64,000 bases of DNA from assembly GCA_036504995.1 (NCBI GenBank), contig DASXUG010000002.1, positions 62,001 through 126,000 on the forward strand, written 5' to 3'. Numbering within the stretch: position 1 is the first letter of the stretch; every line of letters starts with the position of its first letter. The position numbers and the translations under genes were made by a program. Below, in pieces: positions 1 to 9,113 of this stretch. Below the pieces are notes generated by a model. It was not told where the DNA came from and did not search any database. It was given only the letters and a program-made list of their open reading frames with translations. This stretch comes from DASXUG01 sp036504995. Lineage in GTDB: Bacteria > Pseudomonadota > Gammaproteobacteria > Burkholderiales > Methylophilaceae.

Positions 1-40
1 GGCAGGTGGCAAAATAATTGAGTTCCATATTGTTTGTTTA

Positions 41-826
41 CTACTCCATTGTGATACGGCTAGGCGTATGTTGATTATTATCTTTAAGACGCTCTAATAG
101 CCCCATAAAATCGAGCTTAAGCTCGGCATCTAAGGCTTTGGCTTTTTGACGCACCTGTTCCCAGCGCAATTCAGTTGGTACGCGATTAAAGGCCATCACC
201 ACGATATTCCCTGGGCGGCCCGTTGGGACAACTAACACTCGACCACTAAAAATCTGTTCGATGCGATGCAAATACACGTCAAAATTTTTATCTGAGCCCC
301 ACAAGTTAATGACTAAGACACCATTTTGCGTCAATGCGCCGCGACAAGCATCAAAGAAATCTTGGCTATACATATTCAACGGCACACCTTTGCCATCAAA
401 CATATCCAGCATCAACAAGTCTGTAGTTTCAGGGTGATTGTGAATAAACTGTACGCCATCACCCTCAATCACAGTAAGCCTGTCATCATCCTCTGGGAGA
501 TAAAAATGACTCCGTGCAATGTTAATGACTTGTGGGTTTAACTCCACCACCCGCGTAGTTAATTGCGGATGATAATGGTGAATATACTTGGGAATAGAGC
601 CGCCACCCAAGCCCATAATCACCACATCACGCACATGTGGCGCAAGTAACAAAAACAGCATCATGCCTTTTGAATAGGACAGCTCTAAATCATAAGGAGC
701 TTTAACACGCATAGAGCTTTGAATGGTGCTAGAGCCAATAAATAGGGAGCGCACACCATCTACCTCTCCTACTTCGACGCTCTCTGACGCCACACTACGA
801 TGAATTTTTTTACCGAAACCGAACAT
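41..826 (-). CDS. Spermidine synthase-like methyltransferase-fold protein
   Basis: The 261-residue protein has the SAM/decarboxy-SAM binding core of the spermine/spermidine synthase family: a glycine-rich GLGGGSIPKY loop near residue 73, an acidic VVELNP strand end, EGDGVQF, and LLMLDMFDGKG. It is shorter than classical SpeE and lacks a clear N-terminal tetramerisation beta-domain, so it belongs to the soluble spermidine-synthase-like proteins common in betaproteobacteria. Aminopropyl transfer is possible but not proven. It reads away from the SCO gene and shares no operon with it inside the window. The ATG at 826 fits the family N-terminus, which here is short and basic. Confidence 0.75.
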   Translation of the reverse strand: MFGFGKKIHRSVASESVEVGEVDGVRSLFIGSSTIQSSMRVKAPYDLELSYSKGMMLFLLLAPHVRDVVIMGLGGGSIPKYIHHYHPQLTTRVVELNPQVINIARSHFYLPEDDDRLTVIEGDGVQFIHNHPETTDLLMLDMFDGKGVPLNMYSQDFFDACRGALTQNGVLVINLWGSDKNFDVYLHRIEQIFSGRVLVVPTGRPGNIVVMAFNRVPTELRWEQVRQKAKALDAELKLDFMGLLERLKDNNQHTPSRITME

Positions 827-998
827 ACTATTTGTGTTTTGTTGAATGTAATGACAAGAAGTTAATATTGTAATTCAGATGCTACCTATTTGATTTTATA
901 TTTCCACCAAACTTAGCGTTGTAACATGGCCTGAATATTGCGTAATCCAACTACTGCTCACAAACAAGTAAATTAAATTTCCTTTAAATTTCATGTGG

Positions 999-1030
999 TT
1001 GTAAGATTATTAGTCCAATTGGACTATAGA
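999..1030 (+). promoter_or_regulatory. Perfect 16-bp palindrome overlapping a possible promoter upstream of the SCO/copper-oxidase genes
   Basis: TAGTCCAATTGGACTA at 1011-1026 is a perfect palindrome. A TATAGA at 1025-1030 could be a -10 element and TTGTAA at 999-1004 a poor -35, 20 bp apart. That places the palindrome between and overlapping the two elements, as in MerR-family promoters with long spacers. The same TTAGTCC-N4-GGACTA core recurs at 28332-28355 near the second giant oxidase gene. The palindrome is seen directly; the operator role is inference. Confidence 0.45.
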
Positions 1031-1086
1031 CTAAAAACCCATTTCAGTGATAACTTTCACTTGAACCAACAATAGAGATATTAAGA

Positions 1087-1773
1087 ATGCACACTAATCA
1101 AACTCCAATGAAAGTTTGTAATCAAGGATTGGGCGCCCTACAAAGTCAGTTTAATCGCTGTCTCTTAAGTATTTCTCAAGTGTTAGCCATGCTGATATTA
1201 CCCACTATAGCACTGGCACAAACGCCATCCGACCCATCAAGTTTCTACAGCAATTTCAACGAAATAGCACTGGTTGATCAAGACAATCACCCATTTCAGA
1301 TAACAAAACTGGCGGGCAAAGTGACCTTATATAATTTTATTTTCACGCACTGCTCAAACGTCTGCCCGATTCAAACCAAACAACTCAGCGAAATACAAAA
1401 ATCTCTCGGCGCAGATACGCGCAAACATGTGCAGTTTGTTTCAGTTTCTTTAGACCCACTCAACGATACTCCAGCGGTACTAAAAGCATTTGCTCAAAAA
1501 CATAGAGTAGATTTTAACGGCTGGTCTTTTGTTACAGGCAAGCCGCAAGACATTCAAAAACTAACAGACAAATTAGGGCTTTACGACAAAAGAAAAGAAG
1601 CTGAACAAAAAGACATAAAACGCCCCGATGGTCACATGACACATCTATGGCTGGTCAATAGTGACGGACAGCTAATGCAGCGCTATATCGGCAACAATAT
1701 AGACACCAAAAGACTGGCGAATGAAATTGGTACGCTGGCTTCTATGAAGCCCGCCGCTTTAGAAAAGCAATAA
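1087..1773 (+). CDS. SCO1/SenC/PrrC-family copper chaperone
   Basis: The 228-residue protein has an N-terminal export segment ending near IALAQ (residues 41-45) and a thioredoxin-like fold carrying the SCO copper site: Cys89 and Cys93 in CSNVCP, plus His183 in DGHMTHLW. SVSLDPLNDTP is also typical of the family. SCO proteins bind copper in the periplasm and deliver it to cuproenzymes, classically the CuA site of cytochrome oxidase. Here no oxidase subunit is adjacent. The next gene, 76 bp downstream on the same strand with no terminator between, encodes an exported copper-radical oxidase. I infer that this SCO protein loads copper into that enzyme. In Streptomyces, Sco proteins are linked to copper supply of the radical oxidase GlxA. 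Confidence 0.88.
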   Translation: MHTNQTPMKVCNQGLGALQSQFNRCLLSISQVLAMLILPTIALAQTPSDPSSFYSNFNEIALVDQDNHPFQITKLAGKVTLYNFIFTHCSNVCPIQTKQLSEIQKSLGADTRKHVQFVSVSLDPLNDTPAVLKAFAQKHRVDFNGWSFVTGKPQDIQKLTDKLGLYDKRKEAEQKDIKRPDGHMTHLWLVNSDGQLMQRYIGNNIDTKRLANEIGTLASMKPAALEKQ

Positions 1774-1849
1774 AAATACTTAATTAAAACAAAAATATAC
1801 AACTAAAAATTATTTTCAATTCAACTTATTTTCGATTTTCGGGGTAACA

Positions 1850-4800
1850 ATGGAAGACCAGTTAAATATCGGGGCTCATCGTAGCACCAGTCAAAAATTT
1901 ATCGCAAAAATACTGATTGCATCCATACTTGCCTTGGATATTCCAGCTATGCCAATGGCACAAGCTGCTACTCCAGTGACTGACCCTAATGCATGGGTGA
2001 CCGTGCTGACTAAAGCAGACCCTATGATGCAGGGTCTTAATATTCCTGCTAATGCAGCCACACAGGGTATGTGGTCTGCAGTATATAACTGGCCGCTTAA
2101 TGGTCTACATACCGCAGTCTTGCCAGATGGTCGTGTACTTTCTTATGGTTCAACACCCGATGGAAATACTCAAAATGGCCGCTACTTTGACATTTGGGAC
2201 GCATCAATAGGCTTTGGCACCAATAGTCACATTACAACGTACCGTGCTCAACAGGTAGATAGTTTCTGCAGTACAGCAGCCTATTTAAATGATGGCACGC
2301 TGTTGGTCACAGGCGGCAACAGTGGTGATAGCACCAACTACGGCAAAGCCTCCACAATTTTTAACTGGACTAATAATAGCGCCATCAACTCGTCAGCGAT
2401 GATGGCGGATCAAAGATGGTACGCCACAATGTTGACATTGCCTGATAACCGTAAAATTATTTTGGGCGGGATGCAGCCCTATACAGAGGGGATGGCAGGC
2501 AACCCAGATCAGGCCATTGCAAATGGCGACCCTTCGATGACCCCAGAAATATTTGAAAACGGTAGTTGGCGGTCATTGTTTGGTGCGAATAGTCGTGATG
2601 CGTTTGGACCTGATTTCTTAAGAACCTCATTTCCACATGCGTTTGTCGCCCCCAATGGTCAAGTATTTGGCATCTCCGCCGACAAAATGTGGTATCTCGA
2701 CCCAAATGGCAACAATGGCAATGGCGCGATAACCTACACCGCAAATTTCAAAGTGGGTTATGGCAATATGGCTGACCCTGTCAACGTGGGCGAGTTAAGC
2801 GCTGCTGTGATGTACGATGTGGGCAAGATTATTCAGGTTGGTGGTAATGGTGGCTTTAACGGTGATGGCTACCCTTCAAGTAATATGGCCACGATGTTTG
2901 ATATTACCAATGGCACACCAGTATTAACTGAGTTACCTCGTATGACCTATCCTAGACGCCTTAGCAACGGGACCGTGCTTGCAAATGGGCAAGTTGTAAT
3001 TACAGGCGGATCTAAACTAGGGAACAATAATGGGACCAACGCTGTATATGCTGCCGAAATTTGGAACCCCATAACCAGCAATTGGACCGTTGGCGCTAAC
3101 GCAGCGATATATAGAGGATATCACTCTACGGCAACCCTGTTAGCTAACGGTGCGATCCTATCGACAGGCGGTGGCACACCTGGCCCCGTGACTAATTTAA
3201 ATGCCGAAATTTATTATCCCCCTTACTTATTCCAATCTGCGAATGGCGTTACACAATTAGCCAGTCGTCCTGTCATTAAAGCTATTAGTGGACTGTCATA
3301 CAATAATAACAGTCCAATTCAAGTGGACATGGCAACGGCAAATACAATTTCTGGATTGTCACTGATAGGTCTGACCACCACCACACACGGCTTTAATACA
3401 GGGCAACGTCGTATCCCGCTTGCATTTACGCAAAACTCGCTTCGCCTGACTGCGGCTATTCCAAACGCCAATCTGACCCCGCCTGGCTATTATCAAGTAG
3501 TCGCGCTAGATGCAAACGGCGTACCCTCTTACGGCACCATCATCGCCATTGGGCAAGGGCAAACGCCACCACCAGGGTCAAATATTACTTATACCCCACC
3601 TGATTTGAGCGGTACGATTAACGCGCCTATTATCAACGCTGGGGCAACTGCAACCTATACTGTAACGGCTGCCACCAACACCACTTATAGCTGGGACTTT
3701 GGTGATGGCAGCGCAGCAACTGCTTATAACACAACCCCAAACGCAACCCATACATTTGCCGCACCAGGCTTGTATGTAGTCACTTTAATGGCTAAAGATG
3801 TTAATGGCATTGCGACCACACGCACCTTCGAACAAGCAGTGGCCACAGGTAAAACTGCACAATCCCCTACGCGCTCTACCTCCATATTAATTGAGAACCG
3901 TGGCACAAATGCGTCCAGAATTTGGGTTGTAAATCCTGACAACGACTCTGTTAGTGTATTAGGTAGCGCAAGTAATGGCCTTGTCGCTGAAATCAGTTTG
4001 GGCACAGGCGCTTCACCTCGTAATGTTGCTATTGCCCCTGATGGTCGAATCTGGGTGACCAACAAGGGCTCAGCAACCATTGCTGTGATTAGCCCAAGTA
4101 CGCTTGCAGTCGTACAAACCATTACCTTGCCACGCGCCTCACAACCACATGGTTTAGCTTTTGCCCCCAATGGCAGTAATGCCTACGTAGTACTGCAAGC
4201 AACAGGCCAGTTAGTAAAATTAAATCCTAGCACAGGGGCTCAACTTGCAATCACCACATTAGGCAACACCCCGCGGCATTTATCTGTAAGTGCAGATAGT
4301 GCAACTATCTTGGCGCCTTTGTTTATTACACCGTCCCTCCCTGGGGAATCAACAGCTAACGTGGATACCAGTACCGCAGGTGGACAAGTTTTAGTGATTA
4401 ACACGAGCAATATGACCGTGACTAAAACCATCACCCTTCAACATAGCAATGTGGCCGATACTGAAATCTCAGGCAGCGGTGTGCCTAACTACCTAGGGGC
4501 TGCTGTGATCTCACCAGATGGCACGCAAGCTTGGGTTCCATCAAAACAAGACAACATCAAACGCGGGGTAGCACGCAACGGCCTTGGGCTAAACTTTCAA
4601 AACACAGTGCGCGCGATTAGCTCGCGTATTAACCTGACTACCTTGACAGAGGATTACACAAAACGTGTTGATCATGACAACTCAAGCCTAGGAAGTGCCG
4701 CTGTGTTCCACCCGAGCGGCGTGTATATGTTTGTCGCCCTTGAAACTAGCCGAGAAGTGGCTGTAGTTGACGCCATCAAAGGAGCCCCTCTATTCAAAAT

Positions 4801-7087
4801 CAACGTAGGGATAGCACCACAAGGCTTAACATTATCGAATGATGGCAACACACTGTATGTACAAAACTTTATGGATCGTAAAGTCAGCGTCATTGATCTG
4901 ACACCACTGACTACACAAGGAAATTTATCGACCAATACCCTAGCGATTATCTCTAGCATCACCACAGAAAAACTGCCAGCCAATGTGTTTCTTGGCAAGC
5001 AATTGTTTTACGATGCAAAAGATACCCGTTTAGCCCGTGATAGCTATATGAGTTGTGCCAGCTGTCATAGTGAAGCGGGCCATGATGGCCGTGTGTGGGA
5101 TTTTACAGGCTTTGGTGAGGGCTTGCGCAATACCATCGCCCTTAACGGCCGCGCTGGCATGGCTCATGGCTTTGTACATTGGAGTGCTAACTTTGATGAA
5201 ATTCAAGACTTTGAAGGACAGATCCGTAACTTTGCAGGCGGGACAGGTTTGATGAGTGATGCTGACTTCAATACAGGAACTCGCAGTCAACAGTTAGGAG
5301 ACAAAAAAGCTGGGATAAGTGTAGATTTAGATAATCTAGCGGCTTACGTCGGCTCACTCAACACCTTCGCTCAAAGCCCTAACCGTAACGCGGACGGCAC
5401 ATTAACAACCGCAGCTATCGCAGGCAAAACTGTATTTGCGAACAGCTGCGCAAGCTGTCATACAGGTAGTAGCTTTACCAAAAGTAAAGATGCAACCACG
5501 CTTACCAACATTGGTACTATTAACGCACTGAGTGGTCAACGCTTAGGTGCAACTTTATCTGGCATAGATGTACCAACACTACGTGATGTATGGGCGACTG
5601 CGCCTTACTTACATAACGGTAGTGCGGAAACGCTCCCAGCCGCTATTCAAGCGCACAACAACCTTGCTCTCAATGCAACTGACTTAGCCAACGTTGTCGC
5701 TTATACTCAACAAATTGGTAGCGAAGAAATTGTCGGCAGCCTAACTGGCGCATGGAAATTCAACGAAGGTACTGGCAATGCAGTAGCCGATACTTCGGGT
5801 AAAAACCATCCTCTGTCACTGACCAACACTACATGGGTGGCAGGCGTAACTGGACAGGCTGCAAAGTTCAACGGAGCTAGCGCCTCAGGCACTACCACAG
5901 CGCCGACTGTGGATAGCTCACAAAGCTTTGCAGTATCTGCCTGGGTGAAATTAGATAACCTTAATGGCTGGCAAACCTTTGTCAACCAAGATGGCGTCAA
6001 TGTCAGTGGTTTCTGGCTGCAATATAGTCAATCAGTCAATAACAACAAGTTCGTACTGACCATGCATGATGCTGACTCAACGGCAAGTAATCCATACCGC
6101 GCAGTCTCCACCACGACTCCTGTAGTCGGTCAGTGGTATCACGTTGTAGGCGTACGTGATAAAACAGCGGGAACGATGAAGATTTACGTCAATGGCAAAC
6201 TAGAAGGCACGACTGCCTATACAGGTGGCTGGGCTGCTAATGGACCACTCAACGTAGGTCGTGGTAAATGGGGCGGAGCCAATGACTGGGTGGCTGGCGC
6301 AATTGATGAGGTTAGTACCTACGACTATGCGCTCAGCGATGCCGATGTTGCAAATCTATACAACAGCAACAAACCCAACATTGCGCCTACTGTCAGTATG
6401 ACCGCTCCAACTAACAATACCAGCTACATCCAAGGAGCTAACATTACATTGACAGCAAATGCAACGGATAGTGATGGCACGGTTAAACAAGTTCAGTTTT
6501 ACGATGGCGCGACCCTGCTAGGTACATCAACAGCAGCCCCTTATAGTTACAGTTGGACAACAGCAGAGGTTGGTACACATACTATTACCGCTAAGGTGAC
6601 TGATAACGCAGGCGCAGTGGCCACGAGCGCTGCAATAACCGTGGTGGTGAATGCTGCTATAACTAACTTAGCACTCACGGCAACCTTGGCAACATCTTAT
6701 GTAGCCCCATGGGAGAAACTAGCTGCGGTCAATGATAACTTTGCTCCAGCAAACTCAGCGGATCATACGCATGGTGCATATGGTAACTGGAACGGAACAG
6801 CAACTAACGGCAAAACCAACTGGGTGAGCTTTACTTGGCCAAGCGCTAAAAACCTTAGCGCTTTCGAAGTCTACTGGTGGAATGATGGACAAAGTATCAA
6901 AACGCCCACTACAGCGACTGTTGAGTATCTAGATGCAACAGGTAAATGGGTTTCTCTAGGCAATATTGGTCGTACCCTCAACGTTTACAACAAGATCAAC
7001 TTCAGTGTAAAAACGACCAGCATTAGAGTCTCTATGAAAAGTGCAGCAGGCACTGGCATTATTGAAGCGCATGCATGGGGCAACTAA
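1850..7087 (+). CDS. Giant exported fusion: kelch copper-radical oxidase, PKD, YVTN propeller, di-heme peroxidase/MauG-like domain, LamG, Ig and discoidin-like tail
   Basis: A 1745-residue protein with a signal peptide ending near MAQAA (residue 40). Residues about 45-575 form a galactose/glyoxal-oxidase-type kelch propeller and its C-terminal domain. The ligands are visible: Cys140 (SFCSTA) and Tyr191 (QRWYATM) for the Cys-Tyr radical, Tyr424-His425 (YRGYHS) and His513 (THGFNTGQRRIP) for copper. A PKD domain (WDFGDGS) lies at about 580-670 and a YVTN-type propeller at about 685-1020. A cytochrome c peroxidase/MauG-like domain at about 1035-1290 has two CASCH motifs (Cys1069 and Cys1200) and the family's APYLHNGS. 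A LamG-like domain (about 1298-1505), an Ig-like domain and a discoidin-like end follow. The activity should be copper-dependent oxidation of an alcohol or aldehyde to give H2O2. It is likely co-transcribed with the SCO gene. The substrate is unknown. Confidence 0.85.
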   Translation: MEDQLNIGAHRSTSQKFIAKILIASILALDIPAMPMAQAATPVTDPNAWVTVLTKADPMMQGLNIPANAATQGMWSAVYNWPLNGLHTAVLPDGRVLSYGSTPDGNTQNGRYFDIWDASIGFGTNSHITTYRAQQVDSFCSTAAYLNDGTLLVTGGNSGDSTNYGKASTIFNWTNNSAINSSAMMADQRWYATMLTLPDNRKIILGGMQPYTEGMAGNPDQAIANGDPSMTPEIFENGSWRSLFGANSRDAFGPDFLRTSFPHAFVAPNGQVFGISADKMWYLDPNGNNGNGAITYTANFKVGYGNMADPVNVGELSAAVMYDVGKIIQVGGNGGFNGDGYPSSNMATMFDITNGTPVLTELPRMTYPRRLSNGTVLANGQVVITGGSKLGNNNGTNAVYAAEIWNPITSNWTVGANAAIYRGYHSTATLLANGAILSTGGGTPGPVTNLNAEIYYPPYLFQSANGVTQLASRPVIKAISGLSYNNNSPIQVDMATANTISGLSLIGLTTTTHGFNTGQRRIPLAFTQNSLRLTAAIPNANLTPPGYYQVVALDANGVPSYGTIIAIGQGQTPPPGSNITYTPPDLSGTINAPIINAGATATYTVTAATNTTYSWDFGDGSAATAYNTTPNATHTFAAPGLYVVTLMAKDVNGIATTRTFEQAVATGKTAQSPTRSTSILIENRGTNASRIWVVNPDNDSVSVLGSASNGLVAEISLGTGASPRNVAIAPDGRIWVTNKGSATIAVISPSTLAVVQTITLPRASQPHGLAFAPNGSNAYVVLQATGQLVKLNPSTGAQLAITTLGNTPRHLSVSADSATILAPLFITPSLPGESTANVDTSTAGGQVLVINTSNMTVTKTITLQHSNVADTEISGSGVPNYLGAAVISPDGTQAWVPSKQDNIKRGVARNGLGLNFQNTVRAISSRINLTTLTEDYTKRVDHDNSSLGSAAVFHPSGVYMFVALETSREVAVVDAIKGAPLFKINVGIAPQGLTLSNDGNTLYVQNFMDRKVSVIDLTPLTTQGNLSTNTLAIISSITTEKLPANVFLGKQLFYDAKDTRLARDSYMSCASCHSEAGHDGRVWDFTGFGEGLRNTIALNGRAGMAHGFVHWSANFDEIQDFEGQIRNFAGGTGLMSDADFNTGTRSQQLGDKKAGISVDLDNLAAYVGSLNTFAQSPNRNADGTLTTAAIAGKTVFANSCASCHTGSSFTKSKDATTLTNIGTINALSGQRLGATLSGIDVPTLRDVWATAPYLHNGSAETLPAAIQAHNNLALNATDLANVVAYTQQIGSEEIVGSLTGAWKFNEGTGNAVADTSGKNHPLSLTNTTWVAGVTGQAAKFNGASASGTTTAPTVDSSQSFAVSAWVKLDNLNGWQTFVNQDGVNVSGFWLQYSQSVNNNKFVLTMHDADSTASNPYRAVSTTTPVVGQWYHVVGVRDKTAGTMKIYVNGKLEGTTAYTGGWAANGPLNVGRGKWGGANDWVAGAIDEVSTYDYALSDADVANLYNSNKPNIAPTVSMTAPTNNTSYIQGANITLTANATDSDGTVKQVQFYDGATLLGTSTAAPYSYSWTTAEVGTHTITAKVTDNAGAVATSAAITVVVNAAITNLALTATLATSYVAPWEKLAAVNDNFAPANSADHTHGAYGNWNGTATNGKTNWVSFTWPSAKNLSAFEVYWWNDGQSIKTPTTATVEYLDATGKWVSLGNIGRTLNVYNKINFSVKTTSIRVSMKSAAGTGIIEAHAWGN

Positions 7088-7114
7088 AGTTTAATAACTA
7101 AAGTAGCTTAAAAG

Positions 7115-7147
7115 AACGCCAATATAAATTGAGATATTGGCGTTTTA
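7115..7147 (+). terminator. Rho-independent terminator after the first giant oxidase
   Basis: An 11-bp inverted repeat, AACGCCAATAT (7115-7125) and ATATTGGCGTT (7134-7144), with an 8-nt loop, is followed by further T residues. It lies between two convergent genes and can serve both directions, since the 5' arm is preceded by an A-rich stretch. Confidence 0.75.
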
Positions 7148-7174
7148 TGCTGAAAACAACAGTAAGTAAGCGTT

Positions 7175-9046
7175 TTACTCCAGCGGAGCATCTGTGGTTA
7201 TCTCAGTAGTAGCAGTTTCAGCCCCTACAAACTTGCAATCCAGCTCCATTAACAGAGCATCTACTTTCTTCACTTCTAGCTTTACCTTGGTACCTGTGGC
7301 CAACTCAGGCAAGCTATGTACTTTAGTGATATAGGGTAACTCATCTAAACGCACTAGATTCTCACGCCATACGGTTGCCCCTATCAGTTGAATATTTTCT
7401 TGCACCAGATATTGCAAGCACCAGTAACGTTCCATGCGGGTTTGAAATTCATTATACGCATTATAGGTTTGGTCAAAATTACGCATATGGCCGACGATTT
7501 CATCACGTTCTGGCAAATAGACGGGTGTGGTATAACCAATCGCTGCAATCAGTTGGCGCTGGTTGATTAAATCGACGGCACGCCTTAATGGTGAAGTAGA
7601 CCACGCATATTGCGCCACCCCTAACCCTTGGTGGCCTTCTGCTTTGGTCGTCATATAGACTTTACCGCCATTTTGCGCACGATAAATACCAGGCAAGCCT
7701 TTTTCTGCAAGCAACGCACCCCATTGGCTATTGGCTTCAATCATCAACTCAGCCACTAGCTTATCCATGGGGGAGCCACGCTGGCGATTCACAATCCGTA
7801 CAATGCCATCAGTCACATAAAAGTTGTAATCCACTTGCGGGGGACGCGTTGGGTCATACTTGCCGCGCGCTTTTTCCAAGCTTTCTGCAAAGTTAAATAA
7901 ATACAACAATTGCGACCAATAGGGATGACCGCTATCCGCCTCTAAAGTGCTTTCATTAAAATAAGGCTCTAAGCTATCGTGGCGTAAATTTTCGGCAATT
8001 TTCATGCGTTCTAAACGTGTGTTGCGTTGTACTACGCTAAAATCAGGCGCAACTTCAATATACAGCGAGAGCACAGGCTTAATTTCGCCAGCATCTAAAC
8101 TAAACGGCCGTATCGCAGCCTCTGGCAACATAGTGATTTTATTGCCAGGCATGTAAACGGTGGATAGCCGTTTCATCACCTCATTATCAAGCGGTGTATT
8201 GGGCAATACACCCAAAGCTGGCGCAGCGATATGAATACCTACCTGCGTGTTGCCATTAGCGAGCACTTTAACTGAAAGCGCATCATCAATCTCAGTCGTG
8301 CTGCTGTCATCAATGCTAAAGGCCTCAACATCGGACAGAGGCAAGTCATTTGGTATTGGCGCTATCTCATACTCATCAAAATCAGTGCCATTTGCGAAGT
8401 ATTCTCGTAGAAACGCACCCAAGTGGTAATCATGGTTAGAGGCAATAGCGCCCGCATTTGCCAATACCTGAATCGGCAATAGATGCAACTCATTAGTCGC
8501 TTGCTCTAGAGCCTTCCATTCCAGTGTGTTTTTATCAGGCGCATAAAACAGCATATCCAGTTTAGATTTAAAGCTCTCTGGCAAACCCTGTGCTTTAAGT
8601 TGCTCAGCCATGTTTGCTACTTGTTCAGCTTGCAAACGTTTTTTCTCCAGCCCTGCTAACGCGGCTTTTAAAATATCGGCGGGCGCGGCCTTATAATTAC
8701 CCTTGCCTTTACGATAAAAATAAACAGGGGCGCTATGCAGCTTAATCGCAATCGCGGCAGATTGCATGCTGGTAGGCTTGCCGCCGTAATACTCTTTGGC
8801 AAGATCATCAAAGCTGAACTCCTCTTCAACACAGCATTCCCACAAAAAGTCAGTATCAAGTGTATCTGCTTCGGCTTGCGCAGCCTCCATAAAACCTTGC
8901 AGTGCAGATTCAAATCGCAATAACACATTGGCAGCTTTGATTTTTGTGCGCTTGCCACTCACAGACTCAACTTGCAAGGAGCTATCCGTTTCGGACATCA
9001 CGCTGGCGACTTTAAAGCCGCCATCTTCTTCATAAAATACGTTCAT
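7175..9046 (-). CDS. RNB-domain exoribonuclease (RNase II-like)
   Basis: The 623-residue protein carries an RNase II catalytic domain. The metal-binding signature is in FSIDDSSTTEIDDALSV (about residues 243-259), and the later block with TSPLRRAVDLINQRQ is the typical RNA-binding/catalytic arginine region. RNB enzymes degrade RNA processively 3' to 5' in the cytoplasm. The N-terminal part (residues 1-230) does not look like the canonical paired cold-shock domains of E. coli RNase II, and the length is close to RNase II rather than RNase R. The start at 9046 lies 67 bp from the divergently read selO gene, so the two probably share a promoter region. Confidence 0.85.
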   Translation of the reverse strand: MNVFYEEDGGFKVASVMSETDSSLQVESVSGKRTKIKAANVLLRFESALQGFMEAAQAEADTLDTDFLWECCVEEEFSFDDLAKEYYGGKPTSMQSAAIAIKLHSAPVYFYRKGKGNYKAAPADILKAALAGLEKKRLQAEQVANMAEQLKAQGLPESFKSKLDMLFYAPDKNTLEWKALEQATNELHLLPIQVLANAGAIASNHDYHLGAFLREYFANGTDFDEYEIAPIPNDLPLSDVEAFSIDDSSTTEIDDALSVKVLANGNTQVGIHIAAPALGVLPNTPLDNEVMKRLSTVYMPGNKITMLPEAAIRPFSLDAGEIKPVLSLYIEVAPDFSVVQRNTRLERMKIAENLRHDSLEPYFNESTLEADSGHPYWSQLLYLFNFAESLEKARGKYDPTRPPQVDYNFYVTDGIVRIVNRQRGSPMDKLVAELMIEANSQWGALLAEKGLPGIYRAQNGGKVYMTTKAEGHQGLGVAQYAWSTSPLRRAVDLINQRQLIAAIGYTTPVYLPERDEIVGHMRNFDQTYNAYNEFQTRMERYWCLQYLVQENIQLIGATVWRENLVRLDELPYITKVHSLPELATGTKVKLEVKKVDALLMELDCKFVGAETATTEITTDAPLE

Positions 9047-9113
9047 GCATCATGCTTAAAATAAGTTAGGCGCAATGATACATGACTGCGGCCAAAAGCT
9101 CTAAAATAGGCGT

